From the NCBI RefSeq assembly GCF_016704835.1, contig NZ_JADIZJ010000001.1:853001-917000 (forward strand): a DNA stretch of 64,000 nucleotides. The letters run 5' to 3'. The notes below the pieces were generated by a model. It did no database searches, was not told the DNA's origin, and worked only from the letters and a program-made list of their open reading frames with translations. Position numbers and translations under genes: made by a program. Below are positions 16,621 to 25,627 of this stretch, in pieces (the first letter of the stretch is position 1; each line of letters opens with the position of its first letter). This stretch comes from Sphingopyxis sp. (GTDB lineage Bacteria; Pseudomonadota; Alphaproteobacteria; Sphingomonadales; Sphingomonadaceae).

Positions 16621-19170
16621 CTAAGGTACGATATTCACCAAACGGTCGGGGACCACAATCACCTTCTTCGGCGTCGCGCCGCCGAGCAGTTCGGCGATGC
16701 GCGGACGCGCGAGCGCCGCAGCTTCGACCGTGTCCTTGTCGAGGCCTTTGGCGAGCGTCATCGTATCACGCAGCTTGCCCGCCATCTGGATCGCGATCGT
16801 CACTTCGTCATCAACGAGCAGCGCCGGATCGGCGGTCGGCCATGCGGCGTCGGCAATCAGCGTCGTCACGCGCTGCTGCGCCGGGAGCGCGGCCCATGCT
16901 TCCTCGGCGAGATGCGGCATCATCGGCGCAACGAGGCGAATCAGCGTCAGGCACGCCTCGGCGCGGGTTGCCGAGGGTTTCGCCTTTTCGATGTCGTTGG
17001 CGAGCGCATGGATTTTGGCGACGGCCTTGTTAAAGCCAAGCGCTTCGATGTCGGTCCCGACCCCGGCAATCGCCTGATGCAGCTTGCGCGCCAGTGCTTT
17101 GTCTTCGCCGCCGTCGCCGATATTTTCGGTGTCGCCGAACAGCCGCCACAGCCGCTGGACGAAACGCCACGCGCCCTCGATCCCCGCCTCGCTCCACGGC
17201 AGGTCGCGCTCGGGCGGGCTATCGGACAGCATGAACCAGCGCGCTGCGTCGGCGCCATATTGATCGAGGATCGCGTCGGGATCGACAACATTCTTCTTCG
17301 ACTTCGACATCTTGATGACGCGGCCGACCTGCACTGCGGCCGCATCGGCGGTCAACGTCGCACCGTCGGCGGTGCGAGTGATCTCGTCGGGGGTGAAATA
17401 GAGCGGCGGCAGGCCTTCACCTTGCTCGCGGCTGTAGGTCTCGTGCGTCACCATGCCCTGCGTGAACAGGCTGGCAAAAGGTTCGACGATGTCGATCATC
17501 CCCATCTTGTGGAGCGCGCGGGTCCAGAAGCGCGCGTAGAGCAGGTGGAGGATCGCATGTTCGACGCCGCCGATATACTGATCGACGGGCAGCCAGCGGC
17601 GAACGACGTCGGGATCGAACGGCCGGTCGCTCGGCGAACTCGCAAAGCGCAGGAAATACCACGACGAATCGACAAAGGTGTCGAGCGTATCGGTTTCGCG
17701 CACGGCATCGCCGCCGCACGACGGACAGCGGACATGCTTCCACGTCGGATGGCGATCGAGCGGATTGCCGGAGATCGAGAAATCGACATCCTCGGGCAGC
17801 ACGACGGGGAGCTGATCCTTGGGTACCGGCACCGTGCCGCAGCTGTGGCAGTGGATGAACGGGATCGGGGTGCCCCAGTAACGCTGGCGCGACACGCCCC
17901 AGTCGCGCAGACGCCACACCGTGGTACCCTTGCCCCAACCCTCATGCTCGGCGCGAGAAACGATCGCGGCCTTCGCCTCGTCGATCGTCATGCCGTCGAG
18001 GAAGTGGCTGTTCACCAGCTTGCCGGGACCGGTATAGGCTTCGTCACCGGTGAAGTGGTGCGCGGTCTCGTCGCTGTCGGCGATCACACGATAGACGGGC
18101 AATTCATATTTGCGCGCGAAATCGAGATCGCGCTGATCGTGCGCAGGGCAGCCGAAGATCGCGCCGGTGCCATAGTCCATGAGCACATAGTTCACGACCC
18201 AGACGGGCAGGTGCAACGCCGGGTCGAGCGGATGCTCGACCGTCAGGCCGGTGTCGAAGCCAAGCTTCTCTCCGGTTTCGAGCTGTTCGGCCGAGGTCCC
18301 CTGACGGCGGCATTCGGCGATGAATTCGGCGAGTTCGGGCGCGTCCTGCGCCATTCTTTCGGCCATCGGATGATCGGGCGAGATCGCGGCAAAGCTCGCC
18401 CCGAACAGGGTGTCGGGCCGCGTCGTGAAGACGTCGAAACCCGCAGCGCCGCCGACAAGCTTGAAGGAAAATTCCAACCCCTGCGACTTGCCGATCCAGT
18501 TTTCCTGCATCAGCCGGACCTTGTCGGGCCAGCTGTCGAGGCCGCCCAATCCTTCGAGCAGATCGTCAGCAAAGTCGGTGATCTTGAGGAACCACTGCGA
18601 CAGTTTTTTCTTCTCGACCAGCGCGCCCGAACGCCAGCCGCGGCCGTCGATCACCTGTTCATTGGCGAGCACGGTCATGTCGACCGGGTCCCAGTTCACG
18701 TAGCTTTCCTTGCGCGTCACCAGTCCCGCGGCGAACAGGTCGAGGAACAACGCCTGTTCCTGGCCATAATAATCGGGATCGCACGTCGCGAGCTCGCGGC
18801 TCCAGTCGATCGCGAGGCCGAGGCGTTTGAGCTGGCCGCGCATCGAAGCGATATTGTCGCGTGTCCAGCCGCCGGGGTGGACGCCCTTTTCCATCGCGGC
18901 ATTTTCGGCGGGCATCCCGAAGGCGTCCCAGCCCATCGGATGCAGCACGTCGTGGCCGGTCATCCGTTTGAAACGCGCGAGGACGTCGCCCATCGCATAG
19001 TTGCGGACATGCCCCATATGGATGCGTCCCGAGGGATAAGGGAACATCTCGAGGATATAAGCCTTGGGCTTGTCCGCCGTATCGGTGGTGGCAAAGCTGT
19101 TCGCCGCCTCCCACGCCGCTTGCCAGCGGGCGTCGGCGGCGAGGGCGCCAAAGCGCGGTTCGCGGGTCAT
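16621..19170 (-). CDS. leuS: Leucine--tRNA ligase
   Basis: Charges tRNA-Leu with leucine. The 849-residue class I synthetase shows the HIGH-type motif in YPSGRIHMGH near residue 46 and the KMSKSKKN motif in the catalytic core near residue 615. The large CP1 editing domain between them has its T-rich editing site (DVFTTRPDT) and Zn-type cysteine pairs (CPSCGGD). The anticodon-binding and C-terminal domains are complete. It starts 51 bases downstream of the DUF3576 lipoprotein gene. A 1115-codon frame on the opposite strand is a GC-rich shadow. Confidence 0.97.
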   Translation of the reverse strand: MTREPRFGALAADARWQAAWEAANSFATTDTADKPKAYILEMFPYPSGRIHMGHVRNYAMGDVLARFKRMTGHDVLHPMGWDAFGMPAENAAMEKGVHPGGWTRDNIASMRGQLKRLGLAIDWSRELATCDPDYYGQEQALFLDLFAAGLVTRKESYVNWDPVDMTVLANEQVIDGRGWRSGALVEKKKLSQWFLKITDFADDLLEGLGGLDSWPDKVRLMQENWIGKSQGLEFSFKLVGGAAGFDVFTTRPDTLFGASFAAISPDHPMAERMAQDAPELAEFIAECRRQGTSAEQLETGEKLGFDTGLTVEHPLDPALHLPVWVVNYVLMDYGTGAIFGCPAHDQRDLDFARKYELPVYRVIADSDETAHHFTGDEAYTGPGKLVNSHFLDGMTIDEAKAAIVSRAEHEGWGKGTTVWRLRDWGVSRQRYWGTPIPFIHCHSCGTVPVPKDQLPVVLPEDVDFSISGNPLDRHPTWKHVRCPSCGGDAVRETDTLDTFVDSSWYFLRFASSPSDRPFDPDVVRRWLPVDQYIGGVEHAILHLLYARFWTRALHKMGMIDIVEPFASLFTQGMVTHETYSREQGEGLPPLYFTPDEITRTADGATLTADAAAVQVGRVIKMSKSKKNVVDPDAILDQYGADAARWFMLSDSPPERDLPWSEAGIEGAWRFVQRLWRLFGDTENIGDGGEDKALARKLHQAIAGVGTDIEALGFNKAVAKIHALANDIEKAKPSATRAEACLTLIRLVAPMMPHLAEEAWAALPAQQRVTTLIADAAWPTADPALLVDDEVTIAIQMAGKLRDTMTLAKGLDKDTVEAAALARPRIAELLGGATPKKVIVVPDRLVNIVP

Positions 19171-19221
19171 TCGTCGGTTACCCCGTTTGTCTGTTTGTCG
19201 GCGCGAACCCGCGCCGCCGGA

Positions 19222-19683
19222 TTAGCCCTCGATGGCGGAGCGCCGCAAATCGCGCGCGCGCGTGAGGATGATTTCCTCGAGCTTCTGGACCGTCGCCGCT
19301 TGCACCGGCGCATCGACCCAGGTGCCGCCCTGCGCGACCTGGCGCGAAGCGGCGACGCGCAGCGCGTCGGCACGCAGATCGCGGTCGAGGATCGACACCG
19401 TCACCTTCATTCGCTCGCCGGGGTTGCCCGGGTTCGCATACCAATCGGTGATGATCACCCCCCCCGACGAATCGGCCTGGAGCAGCGGCATGAACGACAA
19501 GGCGTCGAGCGAGGCGCGCCACAAATAGCTGTTGACGCCGATCGTCGTCACCTGGCTGGCGGCGAGGTCGGCGCGCGGCCGATCCTTGCTGGCGCACGCC
19601 GAAAGTCCGAGCGCGGCAAGCCCGATCAGCGCGAACGCGATCGGACGGCGACCGCGCGAAGCAAGGACGGAAAGCTGGGACAT
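19222..19683 (-). CDS. DUF3576 domain lipoprotein
   Basis: A 153-residue predicted lipoprotein: signal peptide with lipobox LSA-Cys30 (LGLSACASKD), followed by the DUF3576 domain. Typical segments are TIGVNSYLWRASLDALSFMPL, split by short variation, and GGVIITDWY. The function is unknown, but the gene is regularly found just upstream of leuS-lptE-holA in alphaproteobacteria, which suggests an envelope role. The window keeps that order. ATG at 19683 has no better alternative. Confidence 0.88.
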   Translation of the reverse strand: MSQLSVLASRGRRPIAFALIGLAALGLSACASKDRPRADLAASQVTTIGVNSYLWRASLDALSFMPLLQADSSGGVIITDWYANPGNPGERMKVTVSILDRDLRADALRVAASRQVAQGGTWVDAPVQAATVQKLEEIILTRARDLRRSAIEG

Positions 19684-19964
19684 GCCGAAAACACCTTATC
19701 TTTTTGGGCGCTGCCGGATCGAAAGACCCGCGCGGCGCAGAACGGAATTGCCAGCGTCTCTATCGCCCTTGCCGCCGGCCCGCAAGCGCGGCAATTTCGC
19801 CCGTGTCGCGGTTCAGAGTCTGGTCAGATTTGCAGCCGACTGTGGTGATCGCGCAACAATTTCACCCAAAAGCGGTTCTGCTGTAAGAATTTGCTGGGAT
19901 TCACTGGCAAAATCGTCACAGGGGGCCTATCTCCTGAATCACTTGGGGTTGGAGTCGCAGGGTT

Positions 19965-20678
19965 ATGACGCGGAAACCGCGGCATTTTTGGAAAGGCAGT
20001 CTCACCGCTTTGGCGGTCGTTTCGCTTGCCTTGCCGCCTGCGCTCGCCGCGATGTCGCGCTCTGAGCGGATTCGCGACACCGCTTTGTCCGAAACGCTGC
20101 TCGGCCAGTTCACCCCGGCATCGGGCGATCCGCGCCTGATCGCGCGTTACGCCAAAATGTCGGCCGAACAGCGCCGCAGCTTCAGCTTCACCCCCGCGCT
20201 GACTGATGACAGCCGCAAGAACCGCGCGATCACCGTCGTGATTCGCGCCCGGGACGATGCATCGAGCGCCGCGCGCACCTCGGCGCTGGCCGCGGGGCGC
20301 ACCGCGCCGATCGCGATTACCCCGGTAGCCTATAATCTGGGCGCGTCGGTCGGGTTCGAGAAATTCGTTACGCCATCGCTGCCGCGCGGCACCGATCTGC
20401 GCAACCTGCCGGTCGCCAAGGCACCCGAACAGACCGAGAAGAAGTCGCGTTTTGCGACGCGGATGATCAACCGGCCCGCCGACCCGAGCGGCGCGACCGA
20501 CCGCATCACCGCGCCGGGCGAGGCGGCCGCGGTCGATGTCGTCAGCAGCTATCGCCTGACCAAGAATATCGATGTCACCGCCGGTGTCCGCTATCGCAGC
20601 GACGACCGTGTCGAACCGCTGACCGATGCCCGCCGCGACAGTCAGGCGGTCTATGTCGGAACCGCGTTCCGCTTCTGA
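19965..20678 (+). CDS. Exported hypothetical protein with outer-membrane-like C-terminus
   Basis: A 237-residue protein with a clear signal peptide (residues 1-28, positively charged then LTALAVVSLALPPALA). No family is recognised. The mature N-terminal half is polar and helical (RLIARYAKMSAEQRR). The last 50 residues alternate like transmembrane beta strands (SSYRLTKNIDVTAGVRYRS) and end in aromatic AFRF, as in outer-membrane barrel proteins, but there is room for only a few strands. A 281-base gap upstream shows nothing else recognisable. It overlaps the convergent ThiE-like gene by 28 bases. Confidence 0.75.
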   Translation: MTRKPRHFWKGSLTALAVVSLALPPALAAMSRSERIRDTALSETLLGQFTPASGDPRLIARYAKMSAEQRRSFSFTPALTDDSRKNRAITVVIRARDDASSAARTSALAAGRTAPIAITPVAYNLGASVGFEKFVTPSLPRGTDLRNLPVAKAPEQTEKKSRFATRMINRPADPSGATDRITAPGEAAAVDVVSSYRLTKNIDVTAGVRYRSDDRVEPLTDARRDSQAVYVGTAFRF

Positions 20679-21268
20679 CGCATTCGGCGCTTCGTCGCCG
20701 CTTTTTCCCATGCATCGATCGCCGCCCAGCCGGGGTTGATGCCGCTTGTTTGGCGCTTATGCTGTCGCGCCCGTTCGGCGGTCATTCCGCCCAAGGCGAT
20801 GGATTGCATTCCAGACAAGCGCGCCAGCCGCAACCACGCTGCCGAGCCGAGCGACGCGCCCCCAGGATGCGAGCGCGTCGCATTGAGCGGCGAAATGAAA
20901 GCGCCGTCGGCGTTCGCACGGCGCGCGCGGCGAGCCTCTTGCGCGTCGTGCACCGGCATTGTCATCACCAGGCCGAGCCGGATCGCCTGCGCCGCCCGGC
21001 GCGCATCATGCTGGCGAAGGTGGACGCCATCGGCGCCCCAGCGTCGCGCGATTTCCGGCGTACCTGCCAACAGCACGGTCAGGCCCCGCGTCCGCGCCAC
21101 GCGCATCAGCCGCCGCAACAGGCGCCAGCGCGCTCCGGGACCAAGACTGTCGTGGCGCAGGACGATCCCGCTGCCGGGCGGCAGCATTGCCGCGAGCCCA
21201 ACGACTCCGACCGTCAGCCGTTCGTCGCTGAACAGCCATTGCGGCGGCAGGGGGTGGCGTCGGACCAT
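20651..21268 (-). CDS. Thiamine phosphate synthase-like (ThiE/TenI) protein
   Basis: A 205-residue TIM-barrel protein of the ThiE/TenI family. It has the GADGVHLRQHD element, the strand MTMPVHDAQEA and the phosphate-binding IALGGMTAE loop. Classical ThiE has GVHLGQ/EDL and a Gly-Thr-type pyrophosphate loop; several of these are altered here, so a TenI-like or divergent role is possible. ATG at 21268 is preferred; the longer frame to 21364 overlaps the divergent YggS gene. No other thiamine gene is nearby. The C-terminus overlaps the convergent exported-protein gene by 28 bases. Confidence 0.7.
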   Translation of the reverse strand: MVRRHPLPPQWLFSDERLTVGVVGLAAMLPPGSGIVLRHDSLGPGARWRLLRRLMRVARTRGLTVLLAGTPEIARRWGADGVHLRQHDARRAAQAIRLGLVMTMPVHDAQEARRARRANADGAFISPLNATRSHPGGASLGSAAWLRLARLSGMQSIALGGMTAERARQHKRQTSGINPGWAAIDAWEKAATKRRMRQKRNAVPT

Positions 21269-21324
21269 CGCCCTTCCTATAGGCGCGTCGCAGGCGCACG
21301 CAACGCGCCGGGATGGGACGACCG

Positions 21325-21987
21325 ATGAGCGACGCGGCGGACAGACTGACCGATGTACAGGCAAAGATCACCGACGCGGCAACGCGCGCGCAACGGCGCG
21401 CCGACGACATCTGCCTGATCGCTGTCACGAAAACGCACGATGCCGCCGCGATTCGCCCGCTGATCGCCGCGGGCCAGCGCCATTTCGGCGAGAACCGGGT
21501 GCAGGAAGCCGCGGCGAAATGGCCCGACTTGCGCGCCGGAACCCCCGACATCAAGCTCCACCTGATCGGCCAGCTGCAATCGAACAAGGCCGAGGAAGCC
21601 GTGGCGCTGTTCGATGCGATCCATTCGGTCGATCGCAGCTCGCTGGTGCAGGCGATTGCAAAAGCCTGTGAAAGGGCGGGCAAGCAGCCGCAGCTGTTCG
21701 TGCAGGTCAATGTCGGCGACGAGGAGCAGAAGGGTGGCTGCAAGGTTGCCGACCTTCCCGCGTTGCTGGCGGAAGCCATGGCGGCAGGTCTTAAGATCGA
21801 CGGCCTCATGGCAATCCCCCCCGCGGACATCGAACCCGCACCCTTCTTTGCTCTGCTCGATGAATTGGCGCAGCGGAACGGCCTTGCGGGGCGGTCGATG
21901 GGGATGAGCGGCGATTATGAAACCGCAGTGATGCTGGGTGCGACGCATGTTCGCGTCGGTACGGCGTTGTTCGGGGTGCGCGGATAG
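21325..21987 (+). CDS. YggS family pyridoxal phosphate homeostasis protein
   Basis: A 220-residue alanine-racemase-fold protein that binds PLP without known catalysis and buffers intracellular PLP. The PLP-lysine motif is in IAVTKTHDA. Other signatures are GENRVQEA, LHLIGQLQSNKAE, VNVGDEEQKGG and SMGMSGDYETAVMLGATHVRVG near the end. The start is placed at ATG 21325; ATG 21313 would add only four residues. It is divergent from the ThiE-like gene. Unlike in many proteobacteria, no proC or ylmE partner is adjacent. Confidence 0.92.
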   Translation: MSDAADRLTDVQAKITDAATRAQRRADDICLIAVTKTHDAAAIRPLIAAGQRHFGENRVQEAAAKWPDLRAGTPDIKLHLIGQLQSNKAEEAVALFDAIHSVDRSSLVQAIAKACERAGKQPQLFVQVNVGDEEQKGGCKVADLPALLAEAMAAGLKIDGLMAIPPADIEPAPFFALLDELAQRNGLAGRSMGMSGDYETAVMLGATHVRVGTALFGVRG

Positions 21988-22047
21988 GCCAATGGCTTGC
22001 GCCGGGGAACGTAATGGCGGCTCCGCACCCTAAAGCAGGCGCTGGCC

Positions 22048-22572
22048 CTACTGATACTCGACCGTCACCGGAATCCGCCCGCGATAGTCGCCGTCGTCAG
22101 CGCCCGCGATCTGCAACCGACCGCCGAAGCGGAATTGCAGGCGGCCGTCGGGGCCGAGTCGCGGTGCTGCGGACAGGTCGGTGGTCAGGTCGGTGACGCG
22201 CGCGGTGCGGCCGTGGCCACCTTCCAGATCGACGCTGGTCGGCAGGATGACGCGCACTTCGGCGCCGGGAGCGCCGCGCACGGTGACAGTGCCGGTCAGC
22301 GCGAAGCCGCCGAGATCGACGACGTCGCCGCTGAGGCGGCGCGCCCCCGATACCGGATCGACCGCGACCTCGCCGCCCATCGCGCCGACCGCGATGCGGC
22401 CCATGTCGAGCCGGGTTTCGACCTCGACGCGCAGCGGCTCCTGCGCCTCGCGCGCCGCCGCGCTGCCCGCCTTGTCCGGCGCGCACAGCAGGCACTGCGC
22501 CGACGCCGCGGGCGCGCTGGCGACAGCCAACGCAAAGACAAGGAAAAGGCGCAGTTTCACAGCTCTACACAT
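22048..22572 (-). CDS. DUF4402 exported protein
   Basis: About 174 residues, with a signal peptide (LRLFLVFALAVASAPAASA) followed by a DUF4402 beta-sandwich domain. Typical are the segment DMGRIAVG, the GGEVAVDPVSGAR region, and the ending RIPVTVEYQ. DUF4402 proteins are secreted, fimbria-like or surface proteins of unknown role. Start options are ATG 22572 and GTG 22560, the latter directly at the signal peptide. The longer frame to 22665 overlaps the divergent polyketide synthase gene and is rejected. No chaperone or usher gene is adjacent. Confidence 0.8.
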   Translation of the reverse strand: MCRAVKLRLFLVFALAVASAPAASAQCLLCAPDKAGSAAAREAQEPLRVEVETRLDMGRIAVGAMGGEVAVDPVSGARRLSGDVVDLGGFALTGTVTVRGAPGAEVRVILPTSVDLEGGHGRTARVTDLTTDLSAAPRLGPDGRLQFRFGGRLQIAGADDGDYRGRIPVTVEYQ

Positions 22573-22655
22573 AGCCGCACGATGGTTAACCCGGCGTAAA
22601 ACGCCAGCGCCGCTAATCGCTGGATAGTTTTGCGCTTTTCGGCCACATGTGCGCG

Positions 22656-23729
22656 ATGACCACACCCCTGCCGTCCCCCCGGCTGAACGCGCTCGCCACC
22701 GCTGTGCCGGGCCACGACATCCATCAGGCCTTTATCGATTGGGCGACCCCGCGGCTCGCCGACGAGCGCGTGCGCGCAGTCTTTTCCCGGATGACCGCGC
22801 GGTCGGGGATCGGCCATCGCTGGTCGGTGCTGCCCCCCACGGCGGCGGGCGGATCGCCGGTGGCGGCGGGCGGGTTTTACGATGTTGCCGGGCTGCCGCC
22901 AACTTCGGCGCGGATGCGCGCCTATGCCGAACATGCGCCCGACCTTGCCATGCAGGCGATTGCCGCGCTCGGCGATGCGTTCGATGCGGCGCGGATCACC
23001 CATATTGTCGTTGCGAGCTGCACCGGCTTTGTCGCTCCGGGGATCGACCAGATCCTCGCGCGGCGGCTGGGGCTGGCGACGACAGTAGAGCGGGTGCTGA
23101 TCGGTTTCATGGGCTGTTACGCCGGGGTCACCGCGCTGCGCACCGCGCGGCATATCGTGCGTTCAGAGCCGCAATCGGTCGTTCTGGTCGTCAGCGTCGA
23201 GCTGTCGACGTTGCACCTGCAACTCGCAGACGCCCCCGAACCTTTGCTCGCGATGCTGCAATTCAGCGACGGCGCTGCAGCGGCGATCGTCTCGGCCGAC
23301 CCCATCGGGTTCGAACTGGGCGAAGGCGCGAGTCTGGCGCTGGAGGACAGCGCCGAGCTGATCCGCTGGGACATCGGAGACACCGGCTTTGCGATGCAAT
23401 TGTCGGGCGAAGTGCCGGGACGGCTCCGCGACGCCTTAGCCGCCCCAGCAGTGCGCCATCAGCTGTTCGGTGCGGGCGATCCGCCGCCGCTGCTCGCGGT
23501 CCATGCCGGCGGACGTTCGGTGCTCGACGCGGTCGAACATGCGGTAGGCGTCCCCACCGAGGCGCTCGCCGACAGCCGCGATGTGCTCGCGCGCTTCGGC
23601 AATATGTCGTCGGCGACCATCCTGTTCGTGCTCGCCGAAATGATGGCGCGCGATGCTAAGGGCGAAGGGCTGGCGATCGCTTTCGGCCCGGGACTCGCCG
23701 CTGAAGCGATCCGCTTCTCCGCGGCATGA
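22656..23729 (+). CDS. Type III polyketide synthase (chalcone/stilbene synthase-like)
   Basis: A 357-residue thiolase-fold homodimeric enzyme that extends an acyl-CoA starter with malonyl-CoA. The catalytic triad is visible: Cys154 in IGFMGCYAG, His283 in AVHAGGR, and Asn316 in RFGNMSSA. Bacterial relatives make alkylresorcinols or alkylpyrones from fatty acyl starters. It is the first gene of an overlapping operon: its TGA overlaps the ATG of a methyltransferase gene (ATGA), which in turn overlaps a flavoprotein gene (GTGA). That set resembles the Streptomyces srsABC phenolic-lipid genes in function types, though the methyltransferase class differs. ATG at 22647 is an alternative start. Confidence 0.93.
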   Translation: MTTPLPSPRLNALATAVPGHDIHQAFIDWATPRLADERVRAVFSRMTARSGIGHRWSVLPPTAAGGSPVAAGGFYDVAGLPPTSARMRAYAEHAPDLAMQAIAALGDAFDAARITHIVVASCTGFVAPGIDQILARRLGLATTVERVLIGFMGCYAGVTALRTARHIVRSEPQSVVLVVSVELSTLHLQLADAPEPLLAMLQFSDGAAAAIVSADPIGFELGEGASLALEDSAELIRWDIGDTGFAMQLSGEVPGRLRDALAAPAVRHQLFGAGDPPPLLAVHAGGRSVLDAVEHAVGVPTEALADSRDVLARFGNMSSATILFVLAEMMARDAKGEGLAIAFGPGLAAEAIRFSAA

Positions 23730-24439
23730 ACCTCTTCACCAGTCTTCGGGCGCCGATCGACGCCGAGGAAGAGATGGACGCGGTCGAGCTGGCTCCGGCA
23801 CGCTACGCCACGGTGCTTGCCGACCTGTCGCGAATCAATGCGCTGACGTTGGCAGCGCGCCCGACGCTCGGTTTTCTGGACCGCGTCGCCGCGCGCGCGA
23901 TTGACGACCAGCCCTGGCGTATCCTCGACGTCGGCTTTGGCAGTGGCGATATGCTGGCGCAGATCGACCGTTGGGGGACAAAGCGCGGCGTCGCGCTCGA
24001 CCTGGTCGGGATCGATCTCAACCCGAAAAGCGCCCCGGTTGCCGACGCACGGCTGGGTGGGCGGGCGCAGCTGGTTACCGGTGATTACCGCGATCTGGCG
24101 GGGCATGGGTGGGACATCATCCTCTCCAGCCTCGTCACCCATCATATGACGCCTGTCCAGCGCACCGAATTCCTGCGCTTCATGGATGCCGAGAGCGCGC
24201 GCGGCTGGCTGGTCAACGACCTCCACCGTCAGCGCCTGCCCTTTGCCGGTTATCCGCTGCTCGCGACGCTGGCGCTCGTCGATCCTATCGTCCGCCGCGA
24301 TGGGCAATTGTCGATCGGGCGCAGCTTCCGCCGCGCCGAATGGCGGGCGATGCTTGCTGAAGCGCTGCCCGAAACGTCGGACCACGCGCGCATCTTCAGG
24401 AGCTTCCCCTATCGCCTTTGCGTCGAGCGGATAAGGTGA
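23726..24439 (+). CDS. Class I SAM-dependent methyltransferase (polyketide operon)
   Basis: A 237-residue Rossmann-fold methyltransferase. The SAM-binding motif I is ILDVGFGSGDM at about residues 66-76; the acidic end of strand 2 is in LVGIDLNP; motif IV lies in DIILSSLVTHHM. ATGA coupling with the upstream type III polyketide synthase and GTGA coupling with the downstream oxidoreductase show a single pathway. It probably methylates the polyketide product on carbon or oxygen. Assignment of substrate and position is inference. Confidence 0.9.
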   Translation: MNLFTSLRAPIDAEEEMDAVELAPARYATVLADLSRINALTLAARPTLGFLDRVAARAIDDQPWRILDVGFGSGDMLAQIDRWGTKRGVALDLVGIDLNPKSAPVADARLGGRAQLVTGDYRDLAGHGWDIILSSLVTHHMTPVQRTEFLRFMDAESARGWLVNDLHRQRLPFAGYPLLATLALVDPIVRRDGQLSIGRSFRRAEWRAMLAEALPETSDHARIFRSFPYRLCVERIR

Positions 24440-25533
24440 CCGACGCAATCGTCGTCGGCGCCGGACCGGCCGGGACTGCCGCAGCGATCGGGCTGGCGCG
24501 TGCCGATGCCAAGGTGCTGCTGCTCGAGCGGACGCGCGCGACCGGCGACGCGCTGTGCGGCGGGTTTTTAAGCTGGCAGTCGCTCGCGCGGCTCGACGCG
24601 CTTGGGATCGACCGCGCCGCGCTGGGCGGGCAGCAGGTGGGACGGGTGCGACTATTTGCCGGGTCACGCCATAGCGAGACCATCCTGCCGCACGCCGCGA
24701 TGGGCGTATCGCGCCGCCGTCTCGATACGGTCTTGCAGGCAGCGGCGGTCGCGGCGGGGGCTGATCTGCAGCGCGGGGTCCATGCGACGACGATCGACGG
24801 CGCCACGGTCCAGACGCGCGATGGCGCGACGCTCGCCGCGCATGCGCTCTTCCTCGCCGCGGGCAAGCATGGCTTTCGCGGCCAGCCGCGCGAGCCCGCG
24901 TCCTGGCAAATACACGATCCGGTCATGGGCTTGCGGCTGCGGCTGCCGCCCCATGCCGCGCTCGACCGACTGATCGGCGACGCCGTCGAGCTGCACCTGT
25001 TCGACCGCGGCTATGCCGGGCTGGTGCGGCAGGAGGACGGCAGCGCGAACCTGTGCCTCGCGACCCACAAATCGCGGCTCGATGAGACCGGTGGGGATCC
25101 CGCCAGCTTGCTCCGCGCGCTGGGCGAAACACATCCGGTGCTCGGCGAGCGATTGGCCTATGCCGACTGGTCGTGCGGGATCGATGCGATCGGGCACGTC
25201 CCCTATGGCTGGCGCACCGCCGACACCGCGCCAGGTCTGTTTCGTCTCGGCGACCAGGCGGGGGTGATCCCCAGCCTTGCCGGCGAGGGCATGGGGCTCG
25301 CGCTCGCCAGCGGCGACGCGGCAGCGGCGGCATGGCGTCACGGCGGGGCGGACGCCGCGCCCGCGTTCCAGCGCCGGCTGGCAGCGCGTATGGCGCGACC
25401 TTTTGCCATCGCCAACGCCGTCTGGCGCGCCGGGGAGAATCCCCGCATTGCGGGCGTATTGACGTCGCTGGCTTCCTCCTTCCCGTCGCTCGTTCGCTGG
25501 GCCTCTCAAGCAACGCGGATTGCGGACGGTTGA
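24436..25533 (+). CDS. FAD-dependent oxidoreductase / monooxygenase (polyketide operon)
   Basis: A 365-residue flavoprotein of the geranylgeranyl reductase / aromatic hydroxylase type. The N-terminal FAD dinucleotide fold GAGPAGTAAA is followed by LLLERTRATGDALCGG, and the second FAD motif is LFRLGDQAGVIPSLAGEGMGLA. The GTG at 24436 overlaps the methyltransferase stop (GTGA) and places the Rossmann motif at the N-terminus; a TTG at 24418 is the alternative. As the third gene of the operon it is likely to hydroxylate or otherwise oxidise the polyketide aromatic ring, as the flavoprotein does in phenolic-lipid pathways. The direction of the chemistry is inferred. Confidence 0.88.
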   Translation: MTDAIVVGAGPAGTAAAIGLARADAKVLLLERTRATGDALCGGFLSWQSLARLDALGIDRAALGGQQVGRVRLFAGSRHSETILPHAAMGVSRRRLDTVLQAAAVAAGADLQRGVHATTIDGATVQTRDGATLAAHALFLAAGKHGFRGQPREPASWQIHDPVMGLRLRLPPHAALDRLIGDAVELHLFDRGYAGLVRQEDGSANLCLATHKSRLDETGGDPASLLRALGETHPVLGERLAYADWSCGIDAIGHVPYGWRTADTAPGLFRLGDQAGVIPSLAGEGMGLALASGDAAAAAWRHGGADAAPAFQRRLAARMARPFAIANAVWRAGENPRIAGVLTSLASSFPSLVRWASQATRIADG

Positions 25534-25627
25534 GCACGCCCCCCTTGCAGCGGCATGATTTCGATCCGATATTGGCGCCAACAACGGCGCCGCCGCACAT
25601 CGGCCTGCCCTCTGGGAGACATCCATC

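Noticed and set aside
16501..19848. Open frame of 1115 codons on the plus strand across leuS
   Set aside because: It is antisense to an intact leuS with all class I motifs, has low-complexity Arg-rich composition, and arises from GC-rich codon bias.
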